This document shows positions 45,458-57,642 of a stretch of DNA of 64,000 nucleotides, one piece after another; position 1 is the stretch's first letter, and every line of letters begins with the position of its first letter. Origin of the DNA: Purpureocillium takamizusanense (Eukaryota; Ascomycota; Sordariomycetes; Hypocreales; Ophiocordycipitaceae); contig NC_063074.1 in NCBI RefSeq assembly GCF_022605165.1, positions 213,501 through 277,500 of the forward strand, given 5' to 3'. The notes below the pieces were generated by a model. That model did not search any database, was not told where the DNA came from, and saw only the letters and a list, made by a program, of their open reading frames with translations. The position numbers were made by a program, and so were the translations under genes.

Positions 45458-48400
45458 TCATGATTCAAGCGCTTCGCTCAAGACATCCCTAACAGTCTCC
45501 AGCTGCGACACGACCTTCTGCTCAAGCACGTTGTCGTGCTGCCCTCCAGCCGCCCCGGATACCTTGATATTCCTCCACTCTACTTCTCGAGCTCCCAGAG
45601 GCAGCAGCCGCTCTCTGAGCAGCCGCTTGCCAGAGAGCCAAAAGTCGACATTCTCCAACAGGCCCGTCGCGTCCCACTCGACGGCAGGAATGTCGCGCGA
45701 GTTGTTGATGCGCAAGACCGCCAGAATGCGAGTCAACAGTGCCAGAGAGTGAATCTCAGATGTTGCTAGCAGCGTGACATAATGAGGCCTGGATCTCGAC
45801 GCTGTCCGGTTCAGACCTGGTGCTTCGAATCGATCCACGCTGGATTCGAGTAGGTGTGAAAACTGGTTCAGCACATACGCGACCTCTGGTGCGATGGTAG
45901 CGCCCAGGGATGCGAGTAAGTTGAGCATGAACGGCAGTAGACCCTTTGCCCATATCGCGTAGCAGCGCTGAGCCACTGGGGCGTCGGCATAGGGGGAGAT
46001 TTCGGCCTTGAGCATATACTTGGCTAGGTTCGCGGACAACAAACTGCTGAGGACGCCGTCACATGCCAGCTGCTCGGCAACCAGCGGCAGGGTCGACAGC
46101 TCCAAGAGGAAAAGTATGCTCAACTCTCCATAGACCGGATCGCCTTGCTGAGCGAGCTTGTCGGCCCACGAGAACAGTGCTATTGCCGCATGGACGGCGT
46201 CGTGGGAAGCCACAATGTTCATGACTTGAGTTTGTGACTGCTCAATGGTGGGAAGGCCCACGCTGGCCTGCAATATGGCCGTCAAGAGTGCGAGGTCTTC
46301 TGGTATCACTTCTGCGTCGTTTTCATGAATGAGACTGACCAGAGCCCGGAACCCTTTGCAGACGACGTGGTCTAGGATGTTGAGAATGGTTTGCGTGACA
46401 TCTGTTGCCGAGCTCTCCAGCTCCACTGACGAGTCGGACGCAGCTTTCTGATCTGTCAATGAATAAGCCCGTAGGGTAACGAACAGGCACTTCAACAAGG
46501 TGCGATAATACGCCGCAGATTCCTGCGCCAGCGGCTCCTCGACGCCGCGTATCGTTGCGACTAAAGTCTCGAGGAGTTGGTTGATGTCCTTAACAGCAAT
46601 AGACGATTTGACAAGTCGCTGCACCAGGACGAGAGCCAGGTCAGCCCTTGCAGCGACCAATTTGACAAAGATGCTCTCTGGTCCTGTCGCGCTCTGATTC
46701 GCATTTAGACATTGTTGCGCAACCTGAAGCATCTGTCGCACGACCGTCTCGTTTGTCGGCAAGCACGTGCTGAGCTCTACAAGCAGGAACTCCCAGGCGT
46801 GGAAGAGGGCCTAAGCCATGGGTCAACAGTGTGAACAGAGAATAGGACGGGGGCAAACTCACTATTTGCGCGTCGACAAGGGAAAGGTTTGCGTTCGCAA
46901 GCTCCATCTCGTTCTTGAAGCCATTGTCCTTTTTGCCCAACCAGCCAGGATCAAACCTTAGCATATCGTCCGCGCGGTCCAAATCATAGTAGTAGTTGTT
47001 GCCCAGCTCTCCAGGTTCGAGTCCCGTGCGCTTGAAGTTTGCTACGGCGCAGCCAAAGTATTTGTTGGAGAAGTTTTTGGCGAAATTGCTGTGAAGCGAC
47101 TTGTTGTAGCCGGCGACCTCTATACCATCGCGTAGGAAGTAATCAAGGTCTGTCACTAGGGCTTTTGCCAGTCCGTCAGCGTTGCTTTGGTGCCGTGAGT
47201 GATACAGCTGCATAGCCAGGGTCTCCGCGACATATGCCGCTATTCTAGCATCAATGCTGGTTCCGACAGCGTCTGTCTTGACGGTCAGGTGAGACGGCTC
47301 AAGCTTTCGCACGTAAGCCCGGAGTCCGTCCACGTAGGTTGTGTCTTTTAGAAGCGTAAAAACCGTCCACGGCCAATAATTTTGCGCCGATGCGACAAAG
47401 TCTAAGATTGCGAGGGCCTCAATTCCATCAAGGTCTTTCAGCCTCCGTAGCTTCGCCAAGGCTTCAGCAAAGACTGAGTCAGCAGAAAGCTCACTCGCCT
47501 TGCTTCCTTGCTTCATAGCTTCCCGAGGTGTCTGGCCAGTGAGAAGGCAGTTAGACATCCACTGTTGCCGATTCCTCAGGATGGACGAGAAGAAGCGCCA
47601 AGTCACTTGAGCATCATGCGTCAAGGCAAGGGGTTTGCCAAGGCCGGATAGAAGCTGCAGGAACGACTTGGAAAACTCGGGACCAAGATAACCGAGCAGA
47701 GACGGCGGCTCTGACGCAGACTTGCCAGCGTTGACCACGAGGGCCTCCAGCAGGACGATGGCAGGGGTGCGAAGTAGGTCCGAGACGGCACATAACCGTG
47801 CCAACAGCGTCGAACTCTTGAAAAGATACGTCTCGAACGTGGTGGTCGACTGTTCCGTGTAATTGGCTGCCCGAAGTAGAGTGGTGGACAGCTTGAGTGT
47901 AGAGATCAGCTGTCCCCGGACAATCCTGGTACGTATAGGATACAGCGTCGAGTTGCCAGCAACGAAGCCCGCAATCAGAGAACTGAGGATGGGCTGGAAT
48001 CTCAGGGTGCCGGTTGCTGGAGACATGAAACAGTCGACGATATAAGATGCAGCCGCCCGAAGGCAAGACGTCAGGTTCTCTGTGCTGGCCGATTCTCCCA
48101 TATGGTAGCTATAAAGCACCAACTTGTCCAGAACGGGTACGACGGCATCTAGCAACGCGAGTCGATTGACATCGGATTCAAATCGCCAGGTTGACGAGCT
48201 TTCAAAGACATCGATCGAGGCGTGTGCGATCGAAACGCTCACTCTGGAAAGCACTTTGTCGGCCGTACCCAGCCAGGGGTTGGACTCGGCTTTTTGCCGT
48301 CCCGTGTACCTGTTTCCGGCCCGGCGCTGAACAGCGGAGTGCATCGCTGTGTCGATGAGTCCTGAGAAAAACAACAGACATGACGTGAGAAAATTGAATC

Positions 48401-51047
48401 TTTCCGAGACCAGGTCGAGGGTGCCAGTGATCTTGGCCATTTTTCCAGCTCGTGAATCTGAGCTGAGCAGCTCGCTTCGGGCCAAATAAGACCAAACGCG
48501 GCTGGGTTGCACAGGCACGATTGCATCCAGGAACTTCACACATGCAGTGAGAACGTTGACAGCGGCCTCTTCAGCCATCGCCAATTCGTCCTGCATGAAA
48601 TGGTCCATGGTCTCACAGACGACGGTGACGATGTCCCTGCCGCCGCTGATGTGCTTGCTCATCTCGTGCAATAGGTCACTGTCCTTTTGTACGAGGGACA
48701 TGTTGCCGTTCGTGTTGGTAGACCTCAGATACTCCACACGCAGCAGAGTGGCCAGCAGCGATACGACTTCGACGACTTCTTCAGGCTGCAGCATGTTTAG
48801 CTCCGAGCGGTAGCCTTCCTTCATGAGATTGATTTCAAGCTGCCGTCCAAGGAGAGACAGCGTCGAGTGTGGAAAATCCATTAGCACAACCCGACCTGTG
48901 TCTGTGATGAATCGACCATAAGCCCCGGCTGGTATCCTGTAAGCATCGTCCTCCATGTACCTCCTCTTCCATGATGATGATAGGGTAATCAACGGAATGT
49001 CCTCAAGTAGACAAAACGAGTTGGTGTTCTCGTCTTCTTGCACCAACTCGTATGCCTGGAAGTCATCAGGCAAGACAAACGTCAGGGATGGGGTCTTGCG
49101 CAGAAGGCTGAGTATCAAGTCTGGGTGCTCCTCTTCGTCAGGCGTTGCCGCTGTACAGAGGCTCTTGCACAGGGATATGAACGGCGTGAACTCATAAGGG
49201 AAGCGATCCAGAGCTTGCTGAAAGTAAAACTGCATCAGGTAGTCATCGTGAGTCATTGAGGCGAGGATGTCGTGCGATGCGGGAAGAGCTTCGTCAGAAG
49301 AAAGGTCCCAGTAGTCCCGCCCCATCGATAGGACTGCAAGTAAGGTGCTGAGGGGTTCAGACTGATATCCGACGACCGGATAGGAGACCTTCAGAAGCTC
49401 TAGCAGAACAGCTCGAATGCGGGAGCTGAGCAGCGGCGACATGCTTCCTTCGAAAGAGGGTCCCAATCCAGATGCCATGCTTGACATGATGTTGAAAACC
49501 TTGCCATGGGAAGTGACACTAGAAGCAAGTTGCTCCACCACTTGAAGATCCTTGGAGGCGGTAGAGTTCTCGAGGAAGCCGTCGAACTTCGAAGACTCAA
49601 TCGAGAAGATGCTTCCGGCTGAGTTCCGTCTTCCAGTAGGGCGGATGACGCCCCCGGACTCGAAGTTCTCCCGTGCGTTCTGTTGCAGCAGATTATCACG
49701 CTTCTCGGTTCGATTTTGATACGACACATTCATGCGGTGAAGCAGCAAGGTCCATGCGAAGATGGCTGGTGTCGCAGCATCGCAGTCCACGCTTGCCGCA
49801 TTGATGATGCACTTGTGTACCTGCTCCAAGACGTCCGAGAGGAGCGGGTAGGCGTCATATGAGTCCTCGGGTAATGTGGGATCCTCTTCTCGCTCGGTGA
49901 GAAAAGTCAGAGACCGCGCCGGCTTCAGGAGACCGATAGAGACGGCTACGGCGAGAGACTTGAGCGGGGGAATCAACTCGGCGATCCTCGGGTGAATCGG
50001 TTGGATCGAATCGAAGAAAGTGTATGTGTCCATCAGAGAGAACCACTGGTTTATGGAGCCAGAGGGCGGGAAGTCGCTGCCGAGGTGGTCAACGATCTGG
50101 AAGATAACTGAAAGCGAGTGTACAATCTCCGTCAGGAGGCTGCGGAACCATTCGAGTTCGATTTCCTCAGTCAAGATTGCTTTATCGTCAGTCAACGATC
50201 CCAGGCCAGACTCAATTGCTCCCATGCAGCTGCCGACAATCTTCAAATACGCTGGCAATAGCGTGGTCGCCTCCTCTTTTGCGCGCGTGGTCTCTTTCAG
50301 CTTATACAGCGTGGCCAGCTTCGCGAGTTTTCTCGCTGTGGAGATTGGGAGTCGGCCATAGAGTTTGATCGAGTATATGTAGTCCATCGTCATCATAAAC
50401 GACCGGCACTCAGTTAAGAGTATGTCGAAAAGGCGACGGTGTCTGGAGCCGATCTTGGCGAACTCGGCAGATATCTCGTCGGAGTCGAGCGCGGGAGCAG
50501 CGCCCAGATCAGCCAGCAAGGTACCGCCCTGCCCATTCTGTAGCCCCGCGGCTTCCTGCAAGTTTGTTGCATCTTGTGTAGAGAGAGGCCCGGTTAAGTG
50601 TTGAGAGGCTCGCGACTGAAACTCGAGCACAGCGATTCGAAGTGCAGTGACAAGGTTGACCTTGGCATTCTTGCTCAACCATTCAGCGTCCTCCTTGACT
50701 GCCTTGACGTCGGCCTTGTTTGCTGAGGCAGACGTGACATTTATTGGTGCCGTTTTTGTCTCGAATTCCTTCCTGGTAGCATCGTTGGGCGGCGCAAAGG
50801 CGGCTGACGGATCTTTCAAGAGCGAATGGACGTATTCGTCGGCCAGAAAGTCGGCAACAGCCGCGCTGGTCTGTCGTCTGCCGGATTCGTCTGAGAGTGC
50901 AGTGGCAACATGTTTCCACGACCTATGAAGCAGGGTCAGCGAATTCGTACATCACCGTCGAGACTCGAATCCTCACAGAAGTATCCGTTCCCCAGACAGG
51001 CACTCGTCTAGGGAGGCAAAGTAATTGCTGTCGGACACAGGCGCCAT
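45458..51047 (-). CDS. NUP192: Nucleoporin Nup192 (Nup205 family)
   Basis: Three exons, 51047-50977, 50922-46863 and 46810-45458, encode 1827 residues. The introns are 54 and 52 nt, with GTGAG donors and TAG acceptors. Nup192 is a large alpha-solenoid scaffold protein of the inner ring of the nuclear pore complex, binding Nic96 and Nup53. The start MAPVSDSNYFASLDECLSG fits the family N-terminus. The body carries family segments such as LLTECRSFMMTMDYIYSIKLYGR at about 180-200 and, near the second intron, ANANLSLVDAQI joined to ALFHAWEFLLVELS. The whole length is helix-rich without other domains. Size is in the range of filamentous-fungal homologues. It shares a divergent promoter region with TRPC. 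Confidence 0.94.
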
Positions 51048-51657
51048 TGCCACGACGGTCAGTATAGCAGCAGCGACAGGCGATGCATCACCTGGCGTGG
51101 GTGGATGCGGTGCAATGACGCTTGGGGTGAAAGCTTTGGAGAAGCTGGAGTTGACGCGCTTCCCAGCCGCGAGCGCCAGCGACTGTTTGCTTTGGAGCTT
51201 AGCAACGTCGAATCAGTGGAACTTTTTGGCTGTGGCATGGAGCTCCCGCTGCTTGGATAGCCGGCATTCAGCCGGCCAGACACCTCCGGCAGTGCTTGCC
51301 GACGCCGGAGCTCCATCAGTCATACTCGAGACATGCGCACTGTACATAAATACTGTGTCGTGCACCGGTAGCACATTCTCAAGTACAGTGCGCAATGCTT
51401 TTGAATTGAAGGAACAGAATCGTCTCATTTTCCTGGACACAGCCTCATGTCCATCAACTTTGAATAAACCGCTTACGTACTGACCGGCTCGAGAGGCCCC
51501 TCGACATAAAGCTGTCGACCTCCCAACATCACGCCCAGAAGCAGTTCCTCGCTTTGTTGGCTCTCGGGTCGTGCTGCTGAATCCTGCCCTGCAGTCTCAC
51601 GCTCAAAGCTCACCGACCGAGTCCATATCCACTTCGTCACCTCGCCCGTCTTTCACG
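51048..51657. promoter_or_regulatory. Divergent promoter region NUP192 / TRPC
   Basis: 610 bp separate the two start codons. Both promoters must lie here. I could not find a perfect Gcn4/CPC1-type site (TGACTCA), although control of TRPC by the general amino-acid response would be usual. Confidence 0.6.
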
Positions 51658-53995
51658 ATGCCGTCCCTAGATATCATCGATCACTCACCCCACCAACCAG
51701 ATCCGTCGCCTCCGATCCCGACGGCCTCCAATCTTGTCCTGATTGACAACTACGATTCCTTCACCTGGAACATTTACCAGTATCTCGTGCTTGAGGGCGC
51801 CACCGTGCACGTCTTCCGAAATGACCAGATCAGCGTCGAAGAGCTCATCCACAAGAATCCCACTCAGCTCATCATAAGCCCTGGCCCTGGACACCCCACC
51901 ACCGATTCCGGCATCAGTAGGGATGCCATACGGCACTTCGCTGGCAAGATCCCCATATTTGGTGTCTGCATGGGCTTGTGAGTTTTGGACCGTAGCTGCC
52001 ACGCAATATGACGACTAACTTCGTCACAGGCAGTGCATGTTCGACGTCTACGGAGGCGACGTAAACTCTGCGGGCGAGTGGCTGCATGGCAAGACGTCGC
52101 CCTTGACTCACGACTCCAAAGGAGTGTTTGCCGGTCTGGACCAGGGCCTTCCTGTGACCAGATATCACTCCCTAGCCGGAACTCACGTCACGCTGCCAGA
52201 ATGTCTCGAGGTCACGTCCTGGGTGGCGAACCCCGATGGCTCGCCGGGAATCATCCAAGGCATCCGTCACAAGGAGTACGCCATGGAAGGCGTTCAGTTT
52301 CACCCCGAGAGCATCCTCACCGCCCATGGCCGCAAGATGATCCGGAACTTCTTGCACATGCAGGGCGGGACCTGGGAAGAGAATAGTTTGCTACAAAAGG
52401 CTTCTGTTGAGATTGCCTCCACCGCGACGCAGGACAAGCCCAAGAGCAACAATATTCTGCAGAGAATCTACGCAAGCCGTAAGGCTGCTATCGCCATCCA
52501 AAAGGAGATTCCCTCACAGAGGATGGCCGATTTGCAAGCCGCCTACGACCTAAACGCCGCACCTCCGCTCATTCCCTTTGTCAACCGACTGCGACAAACC
52601 CCGTTTGATGTGGCTCTCATGGCTGAGATCAAGCGTGGGTCACCATCGAAGGGTATCTTCGCACTTGAAATCAACGCTCCTACGCAGGCTCGGAAATACG
52701 CTCTGGCTGGTGCGAGTGTCATATCTGTTCTCACGGAACCGGAGTGGTTCAAGGGAAGCATCGAAGATCTGAGGGCAGTTCGTCAAGTCCTCGATGGCAT
52801 GCCAAACAGGCCCGCCATCCTGCGCAAGGAGTTCATTTTCGATGAATATCAGATACTAGAGGCCAGATTGGCTGGCGCTGACACGGTGCTCCTGATTGTC
52901 AAGATGCTCGACCAGGCTCTCCTGGAGCGTCTGTACAAGTACTCTCTTAGCCTGGGAATGGAGCCTTTGGTGGAAGTTCAGAACGTCGAGGAGATGACGA
53001 CTGCGGTACAACTGGGTTCGAAGGTCATTGGCGTGAACAACCGCAACCTGGAGAGCTTTGAGGTCGACTTGAACACGACAGGGCGATTGAGGAGCATGGT
53101 CCCAGAGAACACGCTGATCTGTGCGCTCAGTGGCATCAACACTTACCAAGACGTTCTCATGAACAAGAGGGATGGCGTCAACGCCGTTCTCGTGGGAGAG
53201 GCGATCATGCGCGCACCCGACGCCAGTGTGTTTATCAGCGAGCTATGCTCTGGGTCCAAGCCACCGGTTGAGAAGCAGGCCACAACCCAGCTTCGCGTCA
53301 AGATTTGCGGGACGCGCAGTGTCGAGGGCGCACAACAAGCGATGAGCGACAAGGCAGACTTTGTGGGTATTTGCCTGGTGCCTAGTGCCAAGAGGTGTAT
53401 CTCCCACGAGACAGCGATGGCGATATCGAAGGCAATTCACTCTGCGCCAGAGTCGCTGCAGCCCCAGGGCGACCAGCAGGTCTCTGCCGCTGGTGCCACC
53501 GATTACTTTGCCGCTGCCGGCGCGAGACTGGATGGGTCACGAACTCGTCTGGTTGGGATCTTCCAAAACCAACCATTGAGCGAGGTCCTCGAGAAACAGC
53601 GTCTGTATAACCTCGACCTCGTCCAGCTCCATGGCGATGAGCCGATAGAGTGGGCCAAGCTCATACCGGTACCCGTCATTCGCTGTTTCAAGCCCGGCCA
53701 GGTAGGTCTGGGACTCAGAGGCTACCACACGGTGCCGCTCCTCGACTCTGGCGCGGGCTCAGGAAAGTTGCTGGACGTGTCCAGTGTAAAGGCTGCCCTG
53801 GAGAGGGATCCTGACCTGAGAGTCTTCCTCGCGGGTGGGTTGAACCCGGAGAATGTGGCAGAGGCAGTCAACGCTCTGGGAAGCCTGGGAAGCCGGGTGC
53901 TAGGCGTGGATGTTAGCAGTGGTGTTGAAGAGGGTGGTAAACAAAGTATGGCGAGAATCTCTGCGTTCATCAAGGCAGCAAAGAGCATTAGGTAG
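51658..53995 (+). CDS. trpC: Trifunctional tryptophan biosynthesis protein TRPC
   Basis: Two exons, 51658-51977 and 52030-53995, encode 761 residues. The 52-nt intron with GTGAGT donor and CTAAC branch site splits FGVCMGLQCM. Three enzymes are fused in order. Residues about 25-220 are the glutamine amidotransferase subunit of anthranilate synthase, with Cys104, His198 and Glu200 as catalytic triad and SPGPGHP upstream. Residues about 247-511 are indole-3-glycerol-phosphate synthase ([27 protein letters not shown]). Residues about 528-761 are phosphoribosylanthranilate isomerase, with VKICGTRS and Cys533. It acts in the cytosol, together with the TrpE-type subunit encoded elsewhere. The ATG at 51658 gives the normal N-terminus; the frame is open further upstream but unlike the family. 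Confidence 0.98.
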
Positions 53996-54416
53996 ATCGA
54001 CCCGACGTATCGAGTCAAAAGCTGGTTTCAATACAAGTGAGCATTGGCTACATCCTTTGCGGTTATGACGTGTAGCACCAACGTCGTTGCGTCTCCTGGC
54101 ATGCCGTTCAGTGGGCGGTTGTCAATCACCGCGGCCGTGTCCCTGATGCACTCCTGGCATTCCCGATGCCGAGATAGACCGCAGCAACGCATGGTACCAG
54201 ACTCTTGCCGTGCTCCTCCGTTTCTCACAACACCTTTTGCCTTTGCATTTATATACAGGGCCCAATGCACACCACCTCGTATCTTTCTTCTATTTCCTCG
54301 AACTCTTGCATGACCCTCTGCAAGCAGAGCAGCTCCATTGGGCCATAAGGAACCCATTCTCTTCCGCATCACGACCTGCGCGCCCGGGCCCCTTCAGCAC
54401 TCAACCGAAGTCCACC
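53996..54416. other. Spacer TRPC / BRCT gene
   Basis: This 421-bp stretch lies between two genes on the plus strand. It contains a TTTATATACAGG element near 54248 that could serve as a TATA box about 170 bp before the next start codon. I see no gene in it. Confidence 0.5.
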
Positions 54417-56213
54417 ATGCCTCGCCAGATCTTCAAGAACAAGGTCATCGCCGTGGCCGGGCCGCTGCCAGGCGACCTGACGGTGGAAAACCTGAGGCGA
54501 TGGACGTCCCTGCGCCGGGGCCAGTTCGTCGACGACTTTGACGAGACGGTGACGCACCTGCTCTGCACGGAGGAGCAGTTCAACAAGCGGGCTCCTCGAG
54601 GTGCGTTTGTTCCGTTCCTTACTCCAAGATGCTCCGTCTCTTTCACTCTCAAGCCCCCTCCCCCTCTCCTTCCCCTTCCACCCCCTCTGTCGGCGTCTCT
54701 CAAACATCTCAAACACATTTCATTACCCTTCTCGCTCTTCAGCCGGCCGAAGAATTAGACGATACTAACAGCGCACCATGCTGCAGTCAAGGAGGCGCTC
54801 AAGCGCGGCAACCGCGCCCACATTGTGCACTTTGACTGGTTCGAGATCTCGGCCGTCAACGAGAAGCGGCAGCACGAGAGCGAGTACTCGATGCGCGACG
54901 TGCTGGCCAAGAAGAACGCCGCCAGACGAGAGCGGGAGCGCGTCGAGAGGGGCAAGAGGGAGGGCGAGCGGTTCGTCAACACGAGTGCGTCCACCACCCC
55001 CATATCATCTTTCTCTCTACGTGGTACTGCTCTACTGTAGACGAGACAAGGAGCTCGGGAGAGAGAAACGAAAAGGGGGCTAACGTGCCCGCCTGTGTGC
55101 CACGCACTTGGGCCCGCCCCTACTTTGCAGACCTTTATCACATCTACAGCGATAGGATGAACTTTTACTACCAATTCGATATTCGGCGCGACGACGAGTC
55201 CTTGGGCGAGCAGGGCCAGCGCTACCAGCTTTGTGTAAGTGTTTGTGCCATTCCCACATGTCTCTGCCTGCCTTTTCTCCCTTACACACTTTGCCCTCCC
55301 CCTCCCCTTTTTTTCCCTTACGCCCGATGTGTGCGTCTCCCAACCCGCGAAAGGCGACAGAGCTTGCTGCTAACGGCGGGCGCGCGGTGCGCATCACCAA
55401 AAACTCCAGCTATGGGAGTCCAACGCGAAGCCGCACCTGTACTGGTTCACGGCCAAGTTCCTCAAGCGCAAGGGCGACAGCCAGCCGACGTACCACCGGC
55501 CGAGCCCGCACTCGGGCAAGTGGCGGCACGAGATGGACCTCATGACCGACTTCTTCCGCAAGAAGACGGGCGTCGCGTGGGAGGACCGCGTGCTGCTGCA
55601 CAAGACGATGCCGAGCTCCTTTTTCCAGTATACGCCGCCGGTAAGCTTTTCTCGAGAGTTCCTAGCCCTTTTACCCCCCCTTCCCCCCTTCCCCCCTTCT
55701 TTTTATAAACACACCCCTGGGCTGTGGCAGTGGCTTAGCGCGGTTGAAAAGACGTGGTGCTGATGATTCTATATGTTGATGGAACGGCAGACTGGAGGAA
55801 AGTCCGTTGGACGAAGGTTGAGCTTGCCGTACGAGGACTGCCTCCAGAAGAATGCTGAGCTGCGCGGCCTGCCGTGGCCTCCGCCAGAGGAAACCCAGGT
55901 TCAGGAGTCAACAGAGCTCGACTCGGGCGAGGAAGATGGCCCCAGGCCCCTCCATGCCCTCGATGAGCACGAGGCAGGAGACGGAGATCAAGTATCTTCG
56001 CCAACGACCGAGGCAGAGCTCCCGTTGGAGCTGGCTGCGCCTCTCACCCCTGAGAGCCTTGCTGGTGAGCGCTCGGCCGACGCTGATATTGAGATGGATG
56101 AGGCAGAGATGTTGGAGTCGGCTTCGGTGGCCACGCCGGATGCCGGACCCGTACTGGACCAAGACGTTGAGATGCCGACTCCGCCGGAGGATGTGGCCGC
56201 TGAGTTGGACTGA
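54417..56213 (+). CDS. BRCT-domain protein with WGR-like central region
   Basis: Five exons (54417-54600, 54787-54984, 55131-55234, 55410-55640, 55791-56213) encode 379 residues. All junctions keep frame and use GT-AG signals. The N-terminal 85 residues look like a single BRCT fold, from FKNKVIAVAGPLP to the terminal HFDWFEIS, with conserved tryptophans. After a charged helix (RERERVERGKREGERF) comes a conserved-looking region at about 130-245, including FYYQFDIRRDD, YQLCLWESNAKPHLYWF and KWRHEMDLMTDFFRKKTGV, reminiscent of the WGR fold of PARP-type proteins. The C-terminal 110 residues are acidic and disordered. BRCT plus WGR suggests a chromatin or DNA-damage role, but I do not recognise a named orthologue. 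It is convergent with USE1. Confidence 0.75.
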
Positions 56214-56438
56214 GGCGCCTCGCTGATGATGGGTGGTGGGATCGGGCAATGGGAGCGCAGGACAGTTCGAAAGGTTACATTCAATGAGGACACGCCGATT
56301 TCAAGAGCTACAAACTCATTCATGTGAATCGAAGTTTTCATCAGTCTCTCTCGCTAAAAACGCAGACATGTGATATCATATGTGTTTAAAAAAAAAAAAA
56401 GGCTGTCCTTCATAACGCCATGCGCAGAAAGCGATGCC
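56214..56438. other. Convergent spacer BRCT gene / USE1
   Basis: Only 225 bp separate the two stop codons. A run of about twelve A residues lies near 56389-56400 on the plus strand. Confidence 0.6.
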
Positions 56439-57642
56439 TCAGAACCTCAGCTTGGGCATCACAAACACCAGGAGCACGAGCGCCAGCATCAGGCCGTACA
56501 CCCACGCGTAGAGGATCATGCGCCCCCACCAGCCCTTCCCCTCCGTCATGCGCCGCAGCGCGCCCATGCCGCCCCTCGTCGCGTCCATACCGCGTTCGGT
56601 GCGGTCCATGCCCTCGCCGGCGCGCCCGAGCGCCTCCTTGTCCGCCTCGAGCGTCGTCGAGAAGCGCTGCGAGCTGGCCTTGAGGGCGCCCGCCATCTTG
56701 AGGATCGAGTCCGACAGGACGTCCTGCTCGACGCGCTGGTGGTCGAGGATGGCCTCGGCGGTGGCGGTGGACGTCTGCGGGGTGGTGGCGGCCGCCTCGC
56801 CGCGTCGGCGGTTGGCGAAGAGGGCGGCCCGCGCGGTAGTATGGGACGTCGGCGTTTGTGTGCCCATTCGCGAGCGTAGTGTCTGAGATGTCTGAGTCGG
56901 GAGAGAGACGGGGGGTATCGTCGTCGTTGGCGAGACGTCTATGGGCGGTGCCGCCGGAGCGGCAGTTGGGGCGGGAGGTGGTTCGGGAACAGCAGCGGGG
57001 GTCGGGGACGGAGGGTCGGGGGTCGCTTCATGTTCGGGGCGGTCTTCTGTCGCTTCAGCAGACGTCGAGTCCATGCTTTCGCTGGGCGTCGGCACGATAT
57101 CTGCCAGCAGGTCCTCTTCATCAGAGCTATCGTCGCCTTCGTCATCTTCGGCGAGCTGTTTGTGTCACCATGGTCAGCCACACTGCGCCTTTTTACTGTG
57201 CACGACAAGCTCGTTAAAGGGCCGGGTGTCACCTGTCTGAGGTCCTCTAGCCTGTCCACCAAAGTCTCCAACGTGTCCTGGTGCGCAGTGAGGGCGCCTT
57301 GTAGCTCCAGCCTCCGCGTGGGTGCCTTGAGAGCTAGGGCGTCCTGCTCGAGCTTGAACAGCTGCGCCCGCGCGTACTCAAGGTTCTATAAACGTCGCAC
57401 GTCAGCATGTCCCAGCTATATACACGATGTGGGCATTGAAGGGGCGGGACAAAGACACCTACCGCCTCCAGCCTGGCCCTCTCGTACTCGCTTGTGCGCA
57501 GGCGATGTTCGCGCTCGGGTGTGGGATGCAGCACGCTCTGCTGCAGCCGGGACAGCAGCTGCGAGAGCTCGACGGCGGCTCTGTTCTGGGAGTCGCCTCC
57601 GGCGCCCGGCACTGCCGCGGGGCTATATGACAGGCGCGCCAT
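56439..57642 (-). CDS. USE1: SNARE protein Use1 (ER, Golgi-to-ER traffic)
   Basis: Three exons, 57642-57463, 57385-57233 and 57155-56439, encode 349 residues. Introns are 77 nt each, with GTAGGT and GTGACA donors. Use1 is an ER-resident Q-SNARE that acts with Ufe1, Sec20 and Sec22 in retrograde fusion of COPI vesicles. The N-terminal 110 residues form helices (ELSQLLSRLQQ, LEYARAQLFKLEQDAL). A Pro/Ser/Thr-rich linker follows. The SNARE-like helix at about 250-320 ends in GMGALRRMTEGKGWWGRM, which is characteristic of fungal Use1. One C-terminal membrane anchor (about residues 325-345) precedes the terminal PKLRF, consistent with a tail-anchored protein. The assignment rests on the C-terminal motif, anchor and layout. 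Confidence 0.86.

Noticed and set aside
51313..51325. Possible Gcn4/CPC1 site upstream of TRPC (ATGACTG on the minus strand)
   Set aside because: It differs from the TGACTCA core, and a single imperfect site is expected by chance.
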